The notes beneath the pieces were generated by a model. That model ran no database searches. It was not told the DNA's origin and was given only the letters and a program-made list of their open reading frames with translations. 17,816 nucleotides of DNA from a bacterium HR36 (GTDB taxonomy: Bacteria; Planctomycetota; Planctomycetia; Gemmatales; HRBIN36), in contig BEIM01000016.1 in assembly GCA_002898995.1 (NCBI GenBank), forward strand, positions 1 to 17,816. The letters are read 5' to 3'. Positions 7,885 to 15,826 of this stretch are shown in pieces. The translations under genes were made by a program, and so were the position numbers. Position 1 is the stretch's first letter. Every line of letters begins with the position of its first letter.

Positions 7885-9123
7885 ATGGACATTCTGCAAC
7901 AGCAAGACGCCGCAGTTTGGGAAGCGATCCAGGGAGAGCGCCGCCGCCAACAGGAAGGCCTGGAAATGATCGCCTCAGAAAACTACACCAGTCCGGCAGT
8001 GCTGGCGGCGCAGGGTTCCGTCTTGACCAACAAATATGCCGAGGGTTATCCCGGACGGCGCTATTATGGCGGATGCGAATATGTGGATCAGGTAGAGCGG
8101 CTGGCCATCGAACGAGCAAAGCAACTGTTTGGCGCCCAGTTTGCCAACGTGCAACCGCATTCTGGTGCGCAAGCCAACATGGCCGCTTATTTCGCGTGTT
8201 TACAACCGGGGGACACCATCCTGGCGATGGACCTGGCCCACGGCGGACATCTAACTCACGGCATGCGACTGAATTTTTCTGGCAAGCTTTATCGTGTCGT
8301 CGGCTATACCGTGCATCCCGAGACCGAGCGTATTGACCTCGGCCAAGTGGCCCGGCTAGCCCGCGAGCACCGTCCCCGCCTAATCGTGGCTGGCGCCAGC
8401 GCCTATCCGCGCCAGATTGATTTTGTTGGCTTCGCGGAAATTGCCCGCGAGGTAGGGGCACTTTTGATGGTGGACATGGCTCACATCGCAGGGCTCGTCG
8501 CCGCCCGCCTGCATCCCGATCCCGTTCCCGTCGCGGATTTCGTAACTTCCACAACCCATAAAACCCTACGCGGCCCCCGAAGCGGCTTCATCTTGTGCAA
8601 GGAAGAATGGGGGCAAAAGATCAACCAGGCAGTCTTTCCCGGGATTCAAGGTGGCCCACTCATGCACGTGATCGCGGCTAAAGCAGTTGCCTTCGCCGAA
8701 GCCATGCGCCCCGAATTCCGCGACTATGCCCGTCAGATCATCACCAACGCTCAAACCCTAGCCGAAGAACTGCTCCGCGCTGGCTTTCGTCTGGTTTCCG
8801 GCGGTACCGATAATCACCTCATTCTCGTGGACGTTACGCCGCGCGGCTTGACGGGGAAAGTGGCGGAAAAAGCTTTAGAACGTGCGGGAATCACCGTCAA
8901 CAAAAACCTCATTCCTTTCGACAAACGGCCGCCCCTCGATCCTTCCGGACTTCGCATCGGTACCCCTGCCATTACCACCCGCGGCATGAAAGAGCCGGAA
9001 ATGCGGCAAATCGCACGCTGGATAGATGAAGTTTTGCGTGATCCGGACAATGAAAGCGTCCTGGCCCGTGTCCGCGAACAGGTCCGCGACCTTTGCCGCC
9101 AGTTCCCTGCCCCAGCAAATTAG
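7885..9123 (+). CDS. glyA: Serine hydroxymethyltransferase
   Basis: A 412-residue PLP enzyme that interconverts serine plus tetrahydrofolate with glycine plus 5,10-methylene-tetrahydrofolate in the cytosol, feeding one-carbon metabolism. Signatures: MIASENYTSPAVL (28-40), the LTNKYAEGYPGRRYYGG segment (47-63), HSGAQAN (92-98), DMAHIAGLVAA (197-207) and the PLP lysine K226 in TSTTHKTLRGPRSG. FPGIQGGPLMH (251-261) follows. Length is normal and no key residue is missing. The start ATG has GGGAG at 7873-7877, 7 nt upstream. The reading frame stays open for another 285 codons upstream, across the VTT gene, but this is not part of the protein. It is the last gene of the 4602-9123 run, 77 nt after the VTT stop. 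Confidence 0.97.
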   Translation: MDILQQQDAAVWEAIQGERRRQQEGLEMIASENYTSPAVLAAQGSVLTNKYAEGYPGRRYYGGCEYVDQVERLAIERAKQLFGAQFANVQPHSGAQANMAAYFACLQPGDTILAMDLAHGGHLTHGMRLNFSGKLYRVVGYTVHPETERIDLGQVARLAREHRPRLIVAGASAYPRQIDFVGFAEIAREVGALLMVDMAHIAGLVAARLHPDPVPVADFVTSTTHKTLRGPRSGFILCKEEWGQKINQAVFPGIQGGPLMHVIAAKAVAFAEAMRPEFRDYARQIITNAQTLAEELLRAGFRLVSGGTDNHLILVDVTPRGLTGKVAEKALERAGITVNKNLIPFDKRPPLDPSGLRIGTPAITTRGMKEPEMRQIARWIDEVLRDPDNESVLARVREQVRDLCRQFPAPAN

Positions 9124-9223
9124 ACTGTCCTTCTTGCCTCCGGGTCAGCTGGTGGTCTGGGGCAGATTTCTTTTCGCGGTCGCCGTCGGTGGATTTGTCT
9201 GTTTCTGCCGGTTTTCTGCGTTA

Positions 9224-9552
9224 GGTGTCGCTTTGCTGAGATAGCCAGAAACTAACGCGTTCTGCTCTGCCTCGTGGCACCGACGGATCGATGTTGCTAT
9301 CGCGAAAAGATGATGTAAATGCTCGGTCGCGGATACATGCAAAGCGTTGAGGCACCTTCACTCAGCAAATCGGAACGAATTTGAGCAGCGACACCAATGC
9401 CATGGGGGATGTTGCCCAATGAGCTATCGTAAAACGAACGGGTGCCAGATCAGCAGGAATTGTTTGGGGAGGTTGCCGAAAGGTGGATGGTTTGGTAGCA
9501 AATAATGGTGCTTTGCACGTTGTCGGCCGATGCAAGCAGCGGCGTCGGTGCC
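9224..9552. other. Inverted-repeat-rich non-coding region (possible structured RNA or long leader)
   Basis: The 517-bp gap between glyA and the oxidoreductase (9124-9640) has no supported gene. It holds a nested pair of inverted repeats: GGTGTCGC (9224-9231) with GCGACACC (9388-9395), and directly inside it TTTGCTGAG (9232-9240) with CTCAGCAAA (9361-9369), with 18 nt unpaired on the 3' side. A 10-bp pair, GGCACCGACG (9276-9285) with CGTCGGTGCC (9543-9552), crosses these. A local hairpin pairs TGCTTTGCA (9509-9517) with TGCAAGCA (9531-9538), with one bulge. No RNase P, tmRNA or SRP consensus motif was recognised on either strand. Confidence 0.35.
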
Positions 9553-9640
9553 TAGCTCTCCATGAGCCAGAGATTACCCCTGCCACCAGCGAAGTGCACA
9601 ATGCTTTGCCAACCTAACCCGATACGAAAGGAGCATGGCC

Positions 9641-11089
9641 ATGTGGTTCGGGAATCGCCGTGAATTTGTGCGGGATGCGGTAGTCTTTGCCAGTGCAGCA
9701 GCCGTCTTTGGCCAGGAGGTGCGGACGCCAGCTCAGGAGAAAGCAGGCACTAGAAAAGTCGGGCCGAATGATCGCATTCGCGTGGCGGTCATCGGTTTCC
9801 ACGGACAAGGGCGAGCCCATTTGGGGGGATATGCGGCATTGCCAGACACAGTAGTCACCGTGATGTGCGACTGCGACCGGGCCGTTGCTGGTATGGACCA
9901 CGTCAAGAAAACTTTAGCCGAGGTGGAAAGTCGTCAGGGATTCTTGCCAGAATTTGTGCAGGACCTCCGCCGAGTGCTGGAACGGAAAGATGTGGATGTG
10001 GTCTCGATAGCGACGCCGAATCATTGGCACGCGCTGGCGGCGATTTGGGCCATCCAGGCGGGCAAGGATGTGTACGTCGAAAAGCCCGTCAGCCACAATG
10101 TCTGGGAGGGAAGGCGCATTGTCGACTTCGCCCGCCAATATAGCCGTATCGTGCAAACCGGCACGCAGAGCCGGTCCATGGCTGGCATGCGGGAGACGCT
10201 GGCATTTCTTCACGCCGGCGGCATTGGCAAGGTAACGCTGGCACGCGGCTTGTGCTACAAACCGCGACCGAGTATCGGCCCGCGCGTCACGGCCGAACCT
10301 CCCAGCACCGTGGATTACGATCTTTGGCTTGGCCCTGCTCCGAAAAAGCCCGTAACGCGCAAACGCTTTCATTACGATTGGCACTGGTTCTGGGATTATG
10401 GGAATGGGGACCTAGGGAACCAGGGTATCCATGAAATGGACAAGGCCCGCTGGGGGCTGCAGAAAAACGCCTTGTGCCAGGCGGTGATTAGTATCGGCGG
10501 ACGTGTCGGCTACGAAGATGCTGGGGAAACTGCCAACACTCAGATTTGCGTTTTCGACTACGGTGACAGCCAACTCATCTTTGAGGTGCGCGGATTACCG
10601 ACCAAGGACTTGCTCGGTTGCCGCATTGGCAATATCTGGTATGGCGAGAAAGGTTACGTCGTCAGCACCAACTACAACAGCGGAGCGGCGTTTACGCCGG
10701 ATGGCCAGCTCATCAAGAAATTCGCTGGCGGCGGCAACCATTTCGCAAACTTTATCCAGGCAGTCAAAAGCCGCAAAGTTAGCGACCTGCACGCCGATAT
10801 CGAGGAGGGGCATCTTTCTAGCGCCCTCTGCCACCTGGGCAATATCAGCTACCGTTTGGGCAAGCCGTACACTCCTGGCGCGGAAAAGGAATTGACCAAG
10901 GAAGGCCAGGAGGCTTTCGCGCGCATGGTGGAACATTTGCGCGAGAACAAGGTTACGCACCTGGAATTGCTGCGGGTTGGGCCGCTGCTCAAGTTCGATC
11001 CGAAGACCGAGCGGTTCGTCGGCGATGCGCAAGCCAATGCCTTGCTTTCCCGCGAGTACCGCAAAGGCTTCGAGATTCCGGGCGCTTAG
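9641..11089 (+). CDS. Gfo/Idh/MocA-family oxidoreductase with Tat-like signal
   Basis: A 482-residue NAD(P)-dependent oxidoreductase of the type abundant in planctomycetes, expected to act on a sugar or sugar derivative; the substrate is unknown. The N-terminus, with RREFVRDAVVFASAAAVFG (about residues 7-25), is a twin-arginine signal, so the protein is probably exported folded. The Rossmann motif is IRVAVIGFHGQGRAH (46-60). EKP of the family occurs at about 147-149 (VYVEKPVSHNV). The segment YDWHWFWDYGNGDLGNQG (about 243-260) carries the usual C-terminal-domain signature. Two in-frame ATGs exist, at 9635 and 9641. AAGGAG at 9628-9633 is only one base from the first but 7 nt from the second, so 9641 is preferred. 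It appears to be a single-gene unit. Confidence 0.9.
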   Translation: MWFGNRREFVRDAVVFASAAAVFGQEVRTPAQEKAGTRKVGPNDRIRVAVIGFHGQGRAHLGGYAALPDTVVTVMCDCDRAVAGMDHVKKTLAEVESRQGFLPEFVQDLRRVLERKDVDVVSIATPNHWHALAAIWAIQAGKDVYVEKPVSHNVWEGRRIVDFARQYSRIVQTGTQSRSMAGMRETLAFLHAGGIGKVTLARGLCYKPRPSIGPRVTAEPPSTVDYDLWLGPAPKKPVTRKRFHYDWHWFWDYGNGDLGNQGIHEMDKARWGLQKNALCQAVISIGGRVGYEDAGETANTQICVFDYGDSQLIFEVRGLPTKDLLGCRIGNIWYGEKGYVVSTNYNSGAAFTPDGQLIKKFAGGGNHFANFIQAVKSRKVSDLHADIEEGHLSSALCHLGNISYRLGKPYTPGAEKELTKEGQEAFARMVEHLRENKVTHLELLRVGPLLKFDPKTERFVGDAQANALLSREYRKGFEIPGA

Positions 11090-11199
11090 TTGGTCCGCTT
11101 CAGGCAGCGCTGCCACACTTGGCAACTCCGCCTACCACGCAATCTAGACCAGCGTGGCCTGGATCGCCATTGATTTGCTAAAAAATACTGTCAACGGCT

Positions 11200-11490
11200 A
11201 TGAGATTGACCGCTGAACCTGCGCAGACGATATGCGACGACACGGGGCAAACTTACGTGGTGGATGCGCATCTGGATGTACGCGGACTTATCTGCCCCGC
11301 ACCCGCACTGGAAAGCCTAAAGGCGACTATGGCCTTGCGGCCAGGGCAGGTCCTGGAAATTGTGGGAGATTGGGTCGAATCCAAATTCGAGGTGCCGGCG
11401 GCTATCTTGCGTCCCGGCTTCAGCATCCTGGCGATTCTGGAAGACGAGGAATCCGATCTGTGGAAGATTTATGTCCGCCGCGATCATTGA
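11200..11490 (+). CDS. TusA/SirA-family sulfur carrier protein
   Basis: A 96-residue small cytosolic protein. The TusA signature is clear: LDVRGLICPAPALESLKA (25-42), with the CPxP motif at C32-P35. C32 is the residue that carries persulfide sulfur in this family. It is followed by LRPGQVLEIVGD (46-57), and the rest fits the two-layer alpha/beta fold, with a slightly long acidic end (LEDEESDLW). TusA proteins pass sulfur from cysteine desulfurases or rhodaneses to tRNA thiolation, molybdenum cofactor synthesis or other acceptors. Which applies here is not shown by sequence. The next gene, 86 nt downstream on the same strand, encodes a double 4Fe-4S protein, suggesting a redox-coupled sulfur step (inference). 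Confidence 0.88.
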   Translation: MRLTAEPAQTICDDTGQTYVVDAHLDVRGLICPAPALESLKATMALRPGQVLEIVGDWVESKFEVPAAILRPGFSILAILEDEESDLWKIYVRRDH

Positions 11491-11576
11491 CGGCGCACGG
11501 TGGCGTAGCACGAGGTATCCCGCACTCGCGCAGCCTTTAGCTCGCCCGCTTTACCTATCCGCAGCGGTACAGCACC

Positions 11577-12647
11577 ATGAGCCGATTTCGCTTGACGGTC
11601 GTCATCTCGCAAGCCCAGGGTAAACACCCTCAGCGCAGGGCATTGGAAGAGGCGATTGTTACGGCGTTATTCGGCGACCCGCGTTTCGAGGTCTCGGTCA
11701 TTCCCCACTTATACGACCTGGAAGCCGATCATCCTGCTCGGCTCTTCTTGCAAAGCATCCGCGGCGATCTGGTAGTACTGGGGTGGCTCTATCCACGGGC
11801 GATTTTCTGGGTACTGGACCGCGACGGAGTGCGGGGCCTGTGGGGAGAAACCCGTTTGAAACTGCCTGAGCCAGCTGAGACAGGAGAATCTCCGGCAGCT
11901 ACATCTGCCGAGTCCCAAAACAGTAATAGCGAACTACCGCCTGCCGACAAACTTCGCCCGCCTCCTCCGGACCGTTACATCTACTGCCTGGACCTACGTG
12001 ATGCCGAACAAGCCGAGCCTTTCGTGGCAGAGATTCAGCGGATTTATAAGGAAGCGGCGGCTCGTGCGGCACAGCAACAAGCAACAAAACAGCCCTTACT
12101 TGCAGTAGGGCTGCGTATTCGTCCTAGCCAGAACGATGCGGGTGAGGCGAACGGTCAGCCCGATGCGTTGGCATTCTCCGCCGAAGAATTGTTGCGTCCG
12201 CCCAATCGTCGCTGGTACCCGGTGATTGATTACTCTCGCTGTACCAACTGCCTGGAATGCTTGAACTTCTGCCTGTTTGGCGTGTACAGCGTGACGGCAG
12301 ATGGGCTGATTTATGTGAATCATCAAGACGAGTGCCGCAAAGGTTGCCCGGCCTGCAGCCGCGTCTGTCCCGAACACGCCATCATTTTCCCAGAATACAA
12401 ATCGCCGGCCATTGCTGGAGCGAATGTCGGTGGTATTGACGGGTTGAAGATAGACCTGTCGAAACTGTTTGGCGGAGCAGATGCGCTGAAGATTGCCGCC
12501 GCGGAACGCGACCGCGAATTGGTCGCCGCAGGCCGGCAGGCGGTCGGTATGACCGTCGGCATTCCGAAACGGCAAGCCCACAAACCTCCTGCGCCCAAGG
12601 ACGAGCTTGATAAACTGCTCGACCAACTGGATGCTGCAGAATTGTGA
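11577..12647 (+). CDS. Two-cluster 4Fe-4S ferredoxin protein with unrecognised N-terminal domain
   Basis: A 356-residue soluble protein. Two 4Fe-4S sites are visible: C222, C225, C228 and C232 (CTNCLECLNFC), and C253, C257, C260 and C264 (CRKGCPACSRVC, followed by PEHAI). The second site has three residues instead of two between its first two cysteines. The first lacks the usual proline after its last cysteine. N-terminal residues 1-95 (RLTVVISQAQG at 5-15, GDLVVLGWLYPRAIFWVL at 63-80) look alpha/beta but I do not recognise the family. A low-complexity linker (96-130) joins it to a second small segment (YIYCLDLRD at 134-142) before the clusters. The C-terminal 80 residues are basic and then helical (KDELDKLLDQLDAAEL). 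It lies between the TusA-like gene and the cyclotransferase gene (6-nt gap). It is likely an electron carrier or redox partner; the acceptor is unknown. Confidence 0.8.
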   Translation: MSRFRLTVVISQAQGKHPQRRALEEAIVTALFGDPRFEVSVIPHLYDLEADHPARLFLQSIRGDLVVLGWLYPRAIFWVLDRDGVRGLWGETRLKLPEPAETGESPAATSAESQNSNSELPPADKLRPPPPDRYIYCLDLRDAEQAEPFVAEIQRIYKEAAARAAQQQATKQPLLAVGLRIRPSQNDAGEANGQPDALAFSAEELLRPPNRRWYPVIDYSRCTNCLECLNFCLFGVYSVTADGLIYVNHQDECRKGCPACSRVCPEHAIIFPEYKSPAIAGANVGGIDGLKIDLSKLFGGADALKIAAAERDRELVAAGRQAVGMTVGIPKRQAHKPPAPKDELDKLLDQLDAAEL

Positions 12648-12653
12648 TCAGCT

Positions 12654-13184
12654 ATGCGCCACCTTTTTGCCTACGGAACACTGCGCTGGAATCTGCTTCC
12701 AGAGGCATATCGGCCCCGGCCGTTACCCGGAGTGAATCCGCCTGCGACAGACCCTGCCACGCCGCCACTCTGGAACGCCGAGACTTTTCCCGGCCTGCTC
12801 CAGGCAGTCTGCCAGCGACTGAGTTACGCGGGTACAGGACGCGTCGCCGGACGTTTGTATGACCTCGGCAGCTATCCTGGTGCGGTGCTGGGATCGCAAC
12901 CTGTCCACACTATTGTCGGCGACGTGTATTTGTTGCCGCCCGACCCAGCCGTGCTAGTCTCACTGGATGCGTATGAGGATTACGATCCGCGCTACCCCGA
13001 ACGCAGTCTATTTCGTCGCGTGCCAGTTACAGTAACGCTCGAGGACGGCCGGCACCTGGATTGCTGGATGTACGAATACCACAGGGATGTGTCACAAGCC
13101 CCCCCGATCCCGGGCGGCGATTACGTAGAACATTGGCGCTGGAATATTGCGGGTATCAAAGCGACTGGTGCGCAGGCGGTGTAA
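12654..13184 (+). CDS. Gamma-glutamylcyclotransferase-like (GGCT) family protein
   Basis: A 176-residue cytosolic protein with the GGCT/AIG2-like fold. Signatures: HLFAYGTLRWN (3-13) for the substrate-binding loop; GRVAGRLYDLGSYPGAV (62-78); LDAYEDYDP (104-112), with E108 as the expected catalytic glutamate; and RRVPVTVTLEDGRHLDCWMYEYH (121-143). Family members form 5-oxoproline from gamma-glutamyl substrates such as gamma-glutamyl amino acids or glutathione-related thiols. The exact substrate is not readable. It is longer than typical bacterial members because of a proline-rich insert at about 17-45. It begins 6 nt after the ferredoxin stop, so the two are probably co-transcribed. Its last 29 bp overlap the 3' end of the opposite-strand gene. 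Confidence 0.85.
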   Translation: MRHLFAYGTLRWNLLPEAYRPRPLPGVNPPATDPATPPLWNAETFPGLLQAVCQRLSYAGTGRVAGRLYDLGSYPGAVLGSQPVHTIVGDVYLLPPDPAVLVSLDAYEDYDPRYPERSLFRRVPVTVTLEDGRHLDCWMYEYHRDVSQAPPIPGGDYVEHWRWNIAGIKATGAQAV

Positions 13185-13839
13185 TGGCGTGGGTAGGCGG
13201 TTGACCACGAGCCAGCCAGTGGAGCGCTTTGGGAGGGCCTAGCAATTCGCGGAGCAAAAAGGCTGCCTGCAATTCGTCACGCTGCGCCAGAAATCGGCCA
13301 AGTTTCAGCAAGGCTGGTGCGGGTTGTTGGGGCAGCGGTTGGCCAGGCGGCGGTGGGCCTTGGAATTCCGGGGCTTCCCGCACAAGCTCTTTTTGTGGCC
13401 GCGGCGAAGGAGTTACTGGCCTTGCCGGGGGTTCTTGCACAATCGCACTGGACGGCAAAACGACTACTACCTCAGGTGCGCTGGGTCGGGGGGGCGCCAC
13501 CGGCGGTGGAGGTTCGGCAACGATAACTGCTGGTGGGGTTCGCGGTGGGCGACGCTGCCCCTTCGCTGGCGCCCCCGAGCGTTCGCGTCGCCTGCGCTCC
13601 AAAAACTCTTGCAGGCGATCCCGTCGCGCGGTGGGCGTTTCCACTGGCTGCACCACGGGAATTTCGCGCGACGGTCGCTCTGCCGAACGCTCTGGAAAGA
13701 CCACCGGCTCGCTTCCTCGCGGACGGCTCGGCCGCGACGGCGCTGGCGGCTGCGAGCTACGCAACAGGTTTGAGAGCAGCCACACCAGAAAAGCGATAAT
13801 GGGTATCGCATAAATCACCCAGTCTCCCGCTGCCAGCAT
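13156..13839 (-). CDS. Proline-rich single-pass membrane protein encoded after floA
   Basis: A 227-residue protein with one N-terminal membrane helix (about residues 7-24, YAIPIIAFLVWLL). A basic proline-rich stretch follows, with a short charged coiled segment (about 72-88, RRDRLQEFLERRRRERS). A long Pro/Val-rich linker leads to a C-terminal helical motif at about 175-204 (PALLKLGRFLAQRDELQAAF, then LLREL). I know no family for it. The frame is open 18 codons further upstream, into floA. The ATG at 13839 is chosen because GGAGA lies 7 nt ahead of it, the same arrangement as before floA. It starts 10 nt after the floA stop and is almost certainly in the same operon. Its position suggests a partner or adaptor of the FloA membrane microdomain (inference). 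Its 3' end overlaps the cyclotransferase gene by 29 bp in convergent orientation. Confidence 0.75.
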   Translation of the reverse strand: MLAAGDWVIYAIPIIAFLVWLLSNLLRSSQPPAPSRPSRPRGSEPVVFPERSAERPSREIPVVQPVETPTARRDRLQEFLERRRRERSGAPAKGQRRPPRTPPAVIVAEPPPPVAPPRPSAPEVVVVLPSSAIVQEPPARPVTPSPRPQKELVREAPEFQGPPPPGQPLPQQPAPALLKLGRFLAQRDELQAAFLLRELLGPPKALHWLARGQPPTHAITPPAHQSL

Positions 13840-13849
13840 GGGCTTTCTC

Positions 13850-14911
13850 CTACTGCGGTGGTTGTGGCCCGCCTGGTTCGCGACGCTGCCCAAGACCCGC
13901 TACCGCAGAGCGCATCTCCGTGTCCGCCTGCAAATTCCGCAACGCATAATAATCCATCACTCCCAACCGTCCTGCGCGCAAGGCCTCGGCAATCGCCAGC
14001 GGAATCTGCGCCTCCGCCTCGACCAGCTTCGCACGGTTCTCCTCTACTTTCGCCCGCATTTCCTGTTCCAAAGCGACAGCAGCGGCCCGGCGTTGTTCCG
14101 CTTGCGCCTGGGCAACACGCAAGTCCGCTGCCGCTTGATCCGCTCGCAATTTCGCACCGACGTTCTCGCCCACCTCCACGTCAGCAATATCCACCGACAC
14201 AATGTCGAACGCTGTTTGTGCGTCCAGGCCCATCGCCAGCACTTCCTTGGAGATGATGCTGGGGTTGGCCAATACCTGCTTGTAATCATCGGCCTGGCCG
14301 ATCGCCGACACGATCCCTTGTCCGACTCGGGCAATAATGGTTTCTTCGGTCGCTCCACCCACCAACCGCTCCAGCTTCGTCCTCACCGTAACTCGCGCTT
14401 TGACCCGTAACTGGATGCCGTCCTTGGCCACCGCATCCAGCGTGCGCGTCCCCTTGCTGGGATCGGGGCAATCAATCACCTTAGGATTCACACTCGTGCG
14501 CACGGCATCCAGGACATCGCGGCCAGCCAGGTCAATCGCCGCCGCACGGTTCCACGGCAGGTCGATCCCAGCCTTGTACGCCGCAATCACCGCCGCCGCC
14601 GTCTTGGGCACATTGCCCCGTGCCAGATAGTGCGCTTCCAGGTCGCGCGTCTCCACACGGACTCCTGCCTGCACTAACGCGATTTTCTGCTGCACAATCA
14701 TTTGGTAATTCACCTTCCGCAACATCATGCTGATCATGTCAATGATGCCGACCCCAGCACCCGTTAGCCAAGATTGAATCCACAAGTTGAAAAATCGGAA
14801 AAACAGCAACAAGAAGATCAACCCGACAATCCCAGCCACCGCTAGGAATACATAAACCCAAATCATCATATCCCGCGCTTGTGCCAAGATTAATTCCTGC
14901 ACCGCCAGCAT
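13850..14911 (-). CDS. floA: Flotillin-like protein FloA
   Basis: A 353-residue integral membrane scaffold of the FloA (YqfA) family, which organises functional membrane microdomains. A hydrophobic hairpin region at about 16-60 (MIWVYVFLAVAGIVGLIF and the WLTGAGVGIIDMI stretch) is followed by the family's core: LEAHYLARGNVPKTAAAVIA (91-110), AAAIDLAGRDVLDAVRTSVN (about 123-142), LERLVGGATEETIIARVG (about 180-197), a DIADVEVGENVGA segment, a coiled, Ala/Glu/Arg-rich helix typical of flotillins, and LGVMDYYALRNLQADTEMR near the end. Overall similarity to Bacillus FloA is obvious. GGAGA 7 nt upstream supports the start. No nfeD gene, the common floA neighbour, is present on the upstream side; the 1.2 kb there is non-coding. 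The next gene is the proline-rich membrane protein. Confidence 0.95.
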   Translation of the reverse strand: MLAVQELILAQARDMMIWVYVFLAVAGIVGLIFLLLFFRFFNLWIQSWLTGAGVGIIDMISMMLRKVNYQMIVQQKIALVQAGVRVETRDLEAHYLARGNVPKTAAAVIAAYKAGIDLPWNRAAAIDLAGRDVLDAVRTSVNPKVIDCPDPSKGTRTLDAVAKDGIQLRVKARVTVRTKLERLVGGATEETIIARVGQGIVSAIGQADDYKQVLANPSIISKEVLAMGLDAQTAFDIVSVDIADVEVGENVGAKLRADQAAADLRVAQAQAEQRRAAAVALEQEMRAKVEENRAKLVEAEAQIPLAIAEALRAGRLGVMDYYALRNLQADTEMRSAVAGLGQRREPGGPQPPQ

Positions 14912-15796
14912 GGCTCTTCTCCTGTGCCTCGTTGTCTCAATCGCCTTGAAAGTTATCTGCCTAAGTCATCGCCTGTTTCCGAAAAACCCCGACCTCCGTC
15001 ATTCTGGGTCTAGCCGACTTTCCCTCTCTTTGCTGCCAGCTCACACCCACATCTTCGGGGTACCAGAAATGAGCTTCCCCAGCCCTATGCCAATCTAGAC
15101 AGTTTGTCTGCGTAAAGCAAGCGTTAGTCTGGGAAATCCAGGCCCGCTGCGGTCGGCTTATGAGCGAGAGAACTATGTACTTGTGGAGCCCCACACCGTT
15201 TCGCTTCGTGATGTAACGGTGCTTCGACCCAAGGCCCCAAAGTCCAGGACTCCCAGTCGAATAGCTTTACGCCTGCTCCTGCTGTTCGCCTTCCAAAGCG
15301 AAAAATGTGGCCTCGAGCAGCGATGTTATATCTCCTGCGCTATCCCGGCCGATTCTCGGCCTCAGCTGTACAAGGCACCCGCACTTGCTTGGCGTCGAAA
15401 GGCGTTTCACCCATTCAGCGCGCAACTTCACTGAGCAGGTTGGACAGCAGTCCTTAGCAGCGAATCCAAATGTTACTCATTCACGTGGAATCGGTTATTG
15501 CAAGTAGTTAACGGACGTGGCCCGGCATCGAATCGAAACATCATCCACTATCTCTTCTTGAATTGGCAGTTCCTTACTAATTTGCTTCGGCCCCACCATC
15601 TCCCGCTAGTTTCCGCGGGAATCCTTCACATTTGAGGAATGCGCTCCGCTGCGTTGGCAGTACAAGAGCGCCGCGCGATGGCTCCCCGTGTTGCGCTGCG
15701 CAATAGCTCCCATGTTGCCACGTGAACAACAATGAACCCATCCGCCGCTACTGACCCACCGCGCAGAGAGCAATTGCGTGCCTGCATTCGCGATGG
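14912..15796. other. Long intergenic stretch without a supported gene
   Basis: About 0.9 kb separates floA from the element at 15797. No open frame here has a ribosome site and a recognisable product. Small palindromic features occur: CACCGTT (15194-15200) with AACGGTG (15215-15221); a tight hairpin GGCCGA-TTC-TCGGCC (15347-15361); and TTGCGC-T-GCGCAA around 15698-15710. Two similar sequences containing GCTCCC and TGTTGC lie about 30 bp apart near 15690-15725. None is diagnostic. It may contain a small RNA or decayed sequence. Confidence 0.5.
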
Positions 15797-15824
15797 ACCG
15801 CCGTAGGTAAACGCCTCCGGCGGT
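15797..15824. repeat. Stem-loop next to the palindrome
   Basis: ACCGCCG (15797-15803) pairs with CGGCGGT (15818-15824). After one mismatch, AGG (15805-15807) can pair with CCT (15814-15816). It ends 2 nt before the A/T-flanked palindrome at 15827. It could act as part of a transcription stop or as a protein-binding site. Confidence 0.5.
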
Positions 15825-15826
15825 AC

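Noticed and set aside
9276..9552. Possible miniature mobile element with 10-bp terminal inverted repeats GGCACCGACG/CGTCGGTGCC
   Set aside because: No target-site duplication is seen next to the ends and there is no second copy in the window. It is kept only as part of the structured-region finding.
9124..9640. RNase P RNA, tmRNA or SRP RNA in the glyA-oxidoreductase gap
   Set aside because: The conserved sequence blocks of these RNAs were not found on either strand.
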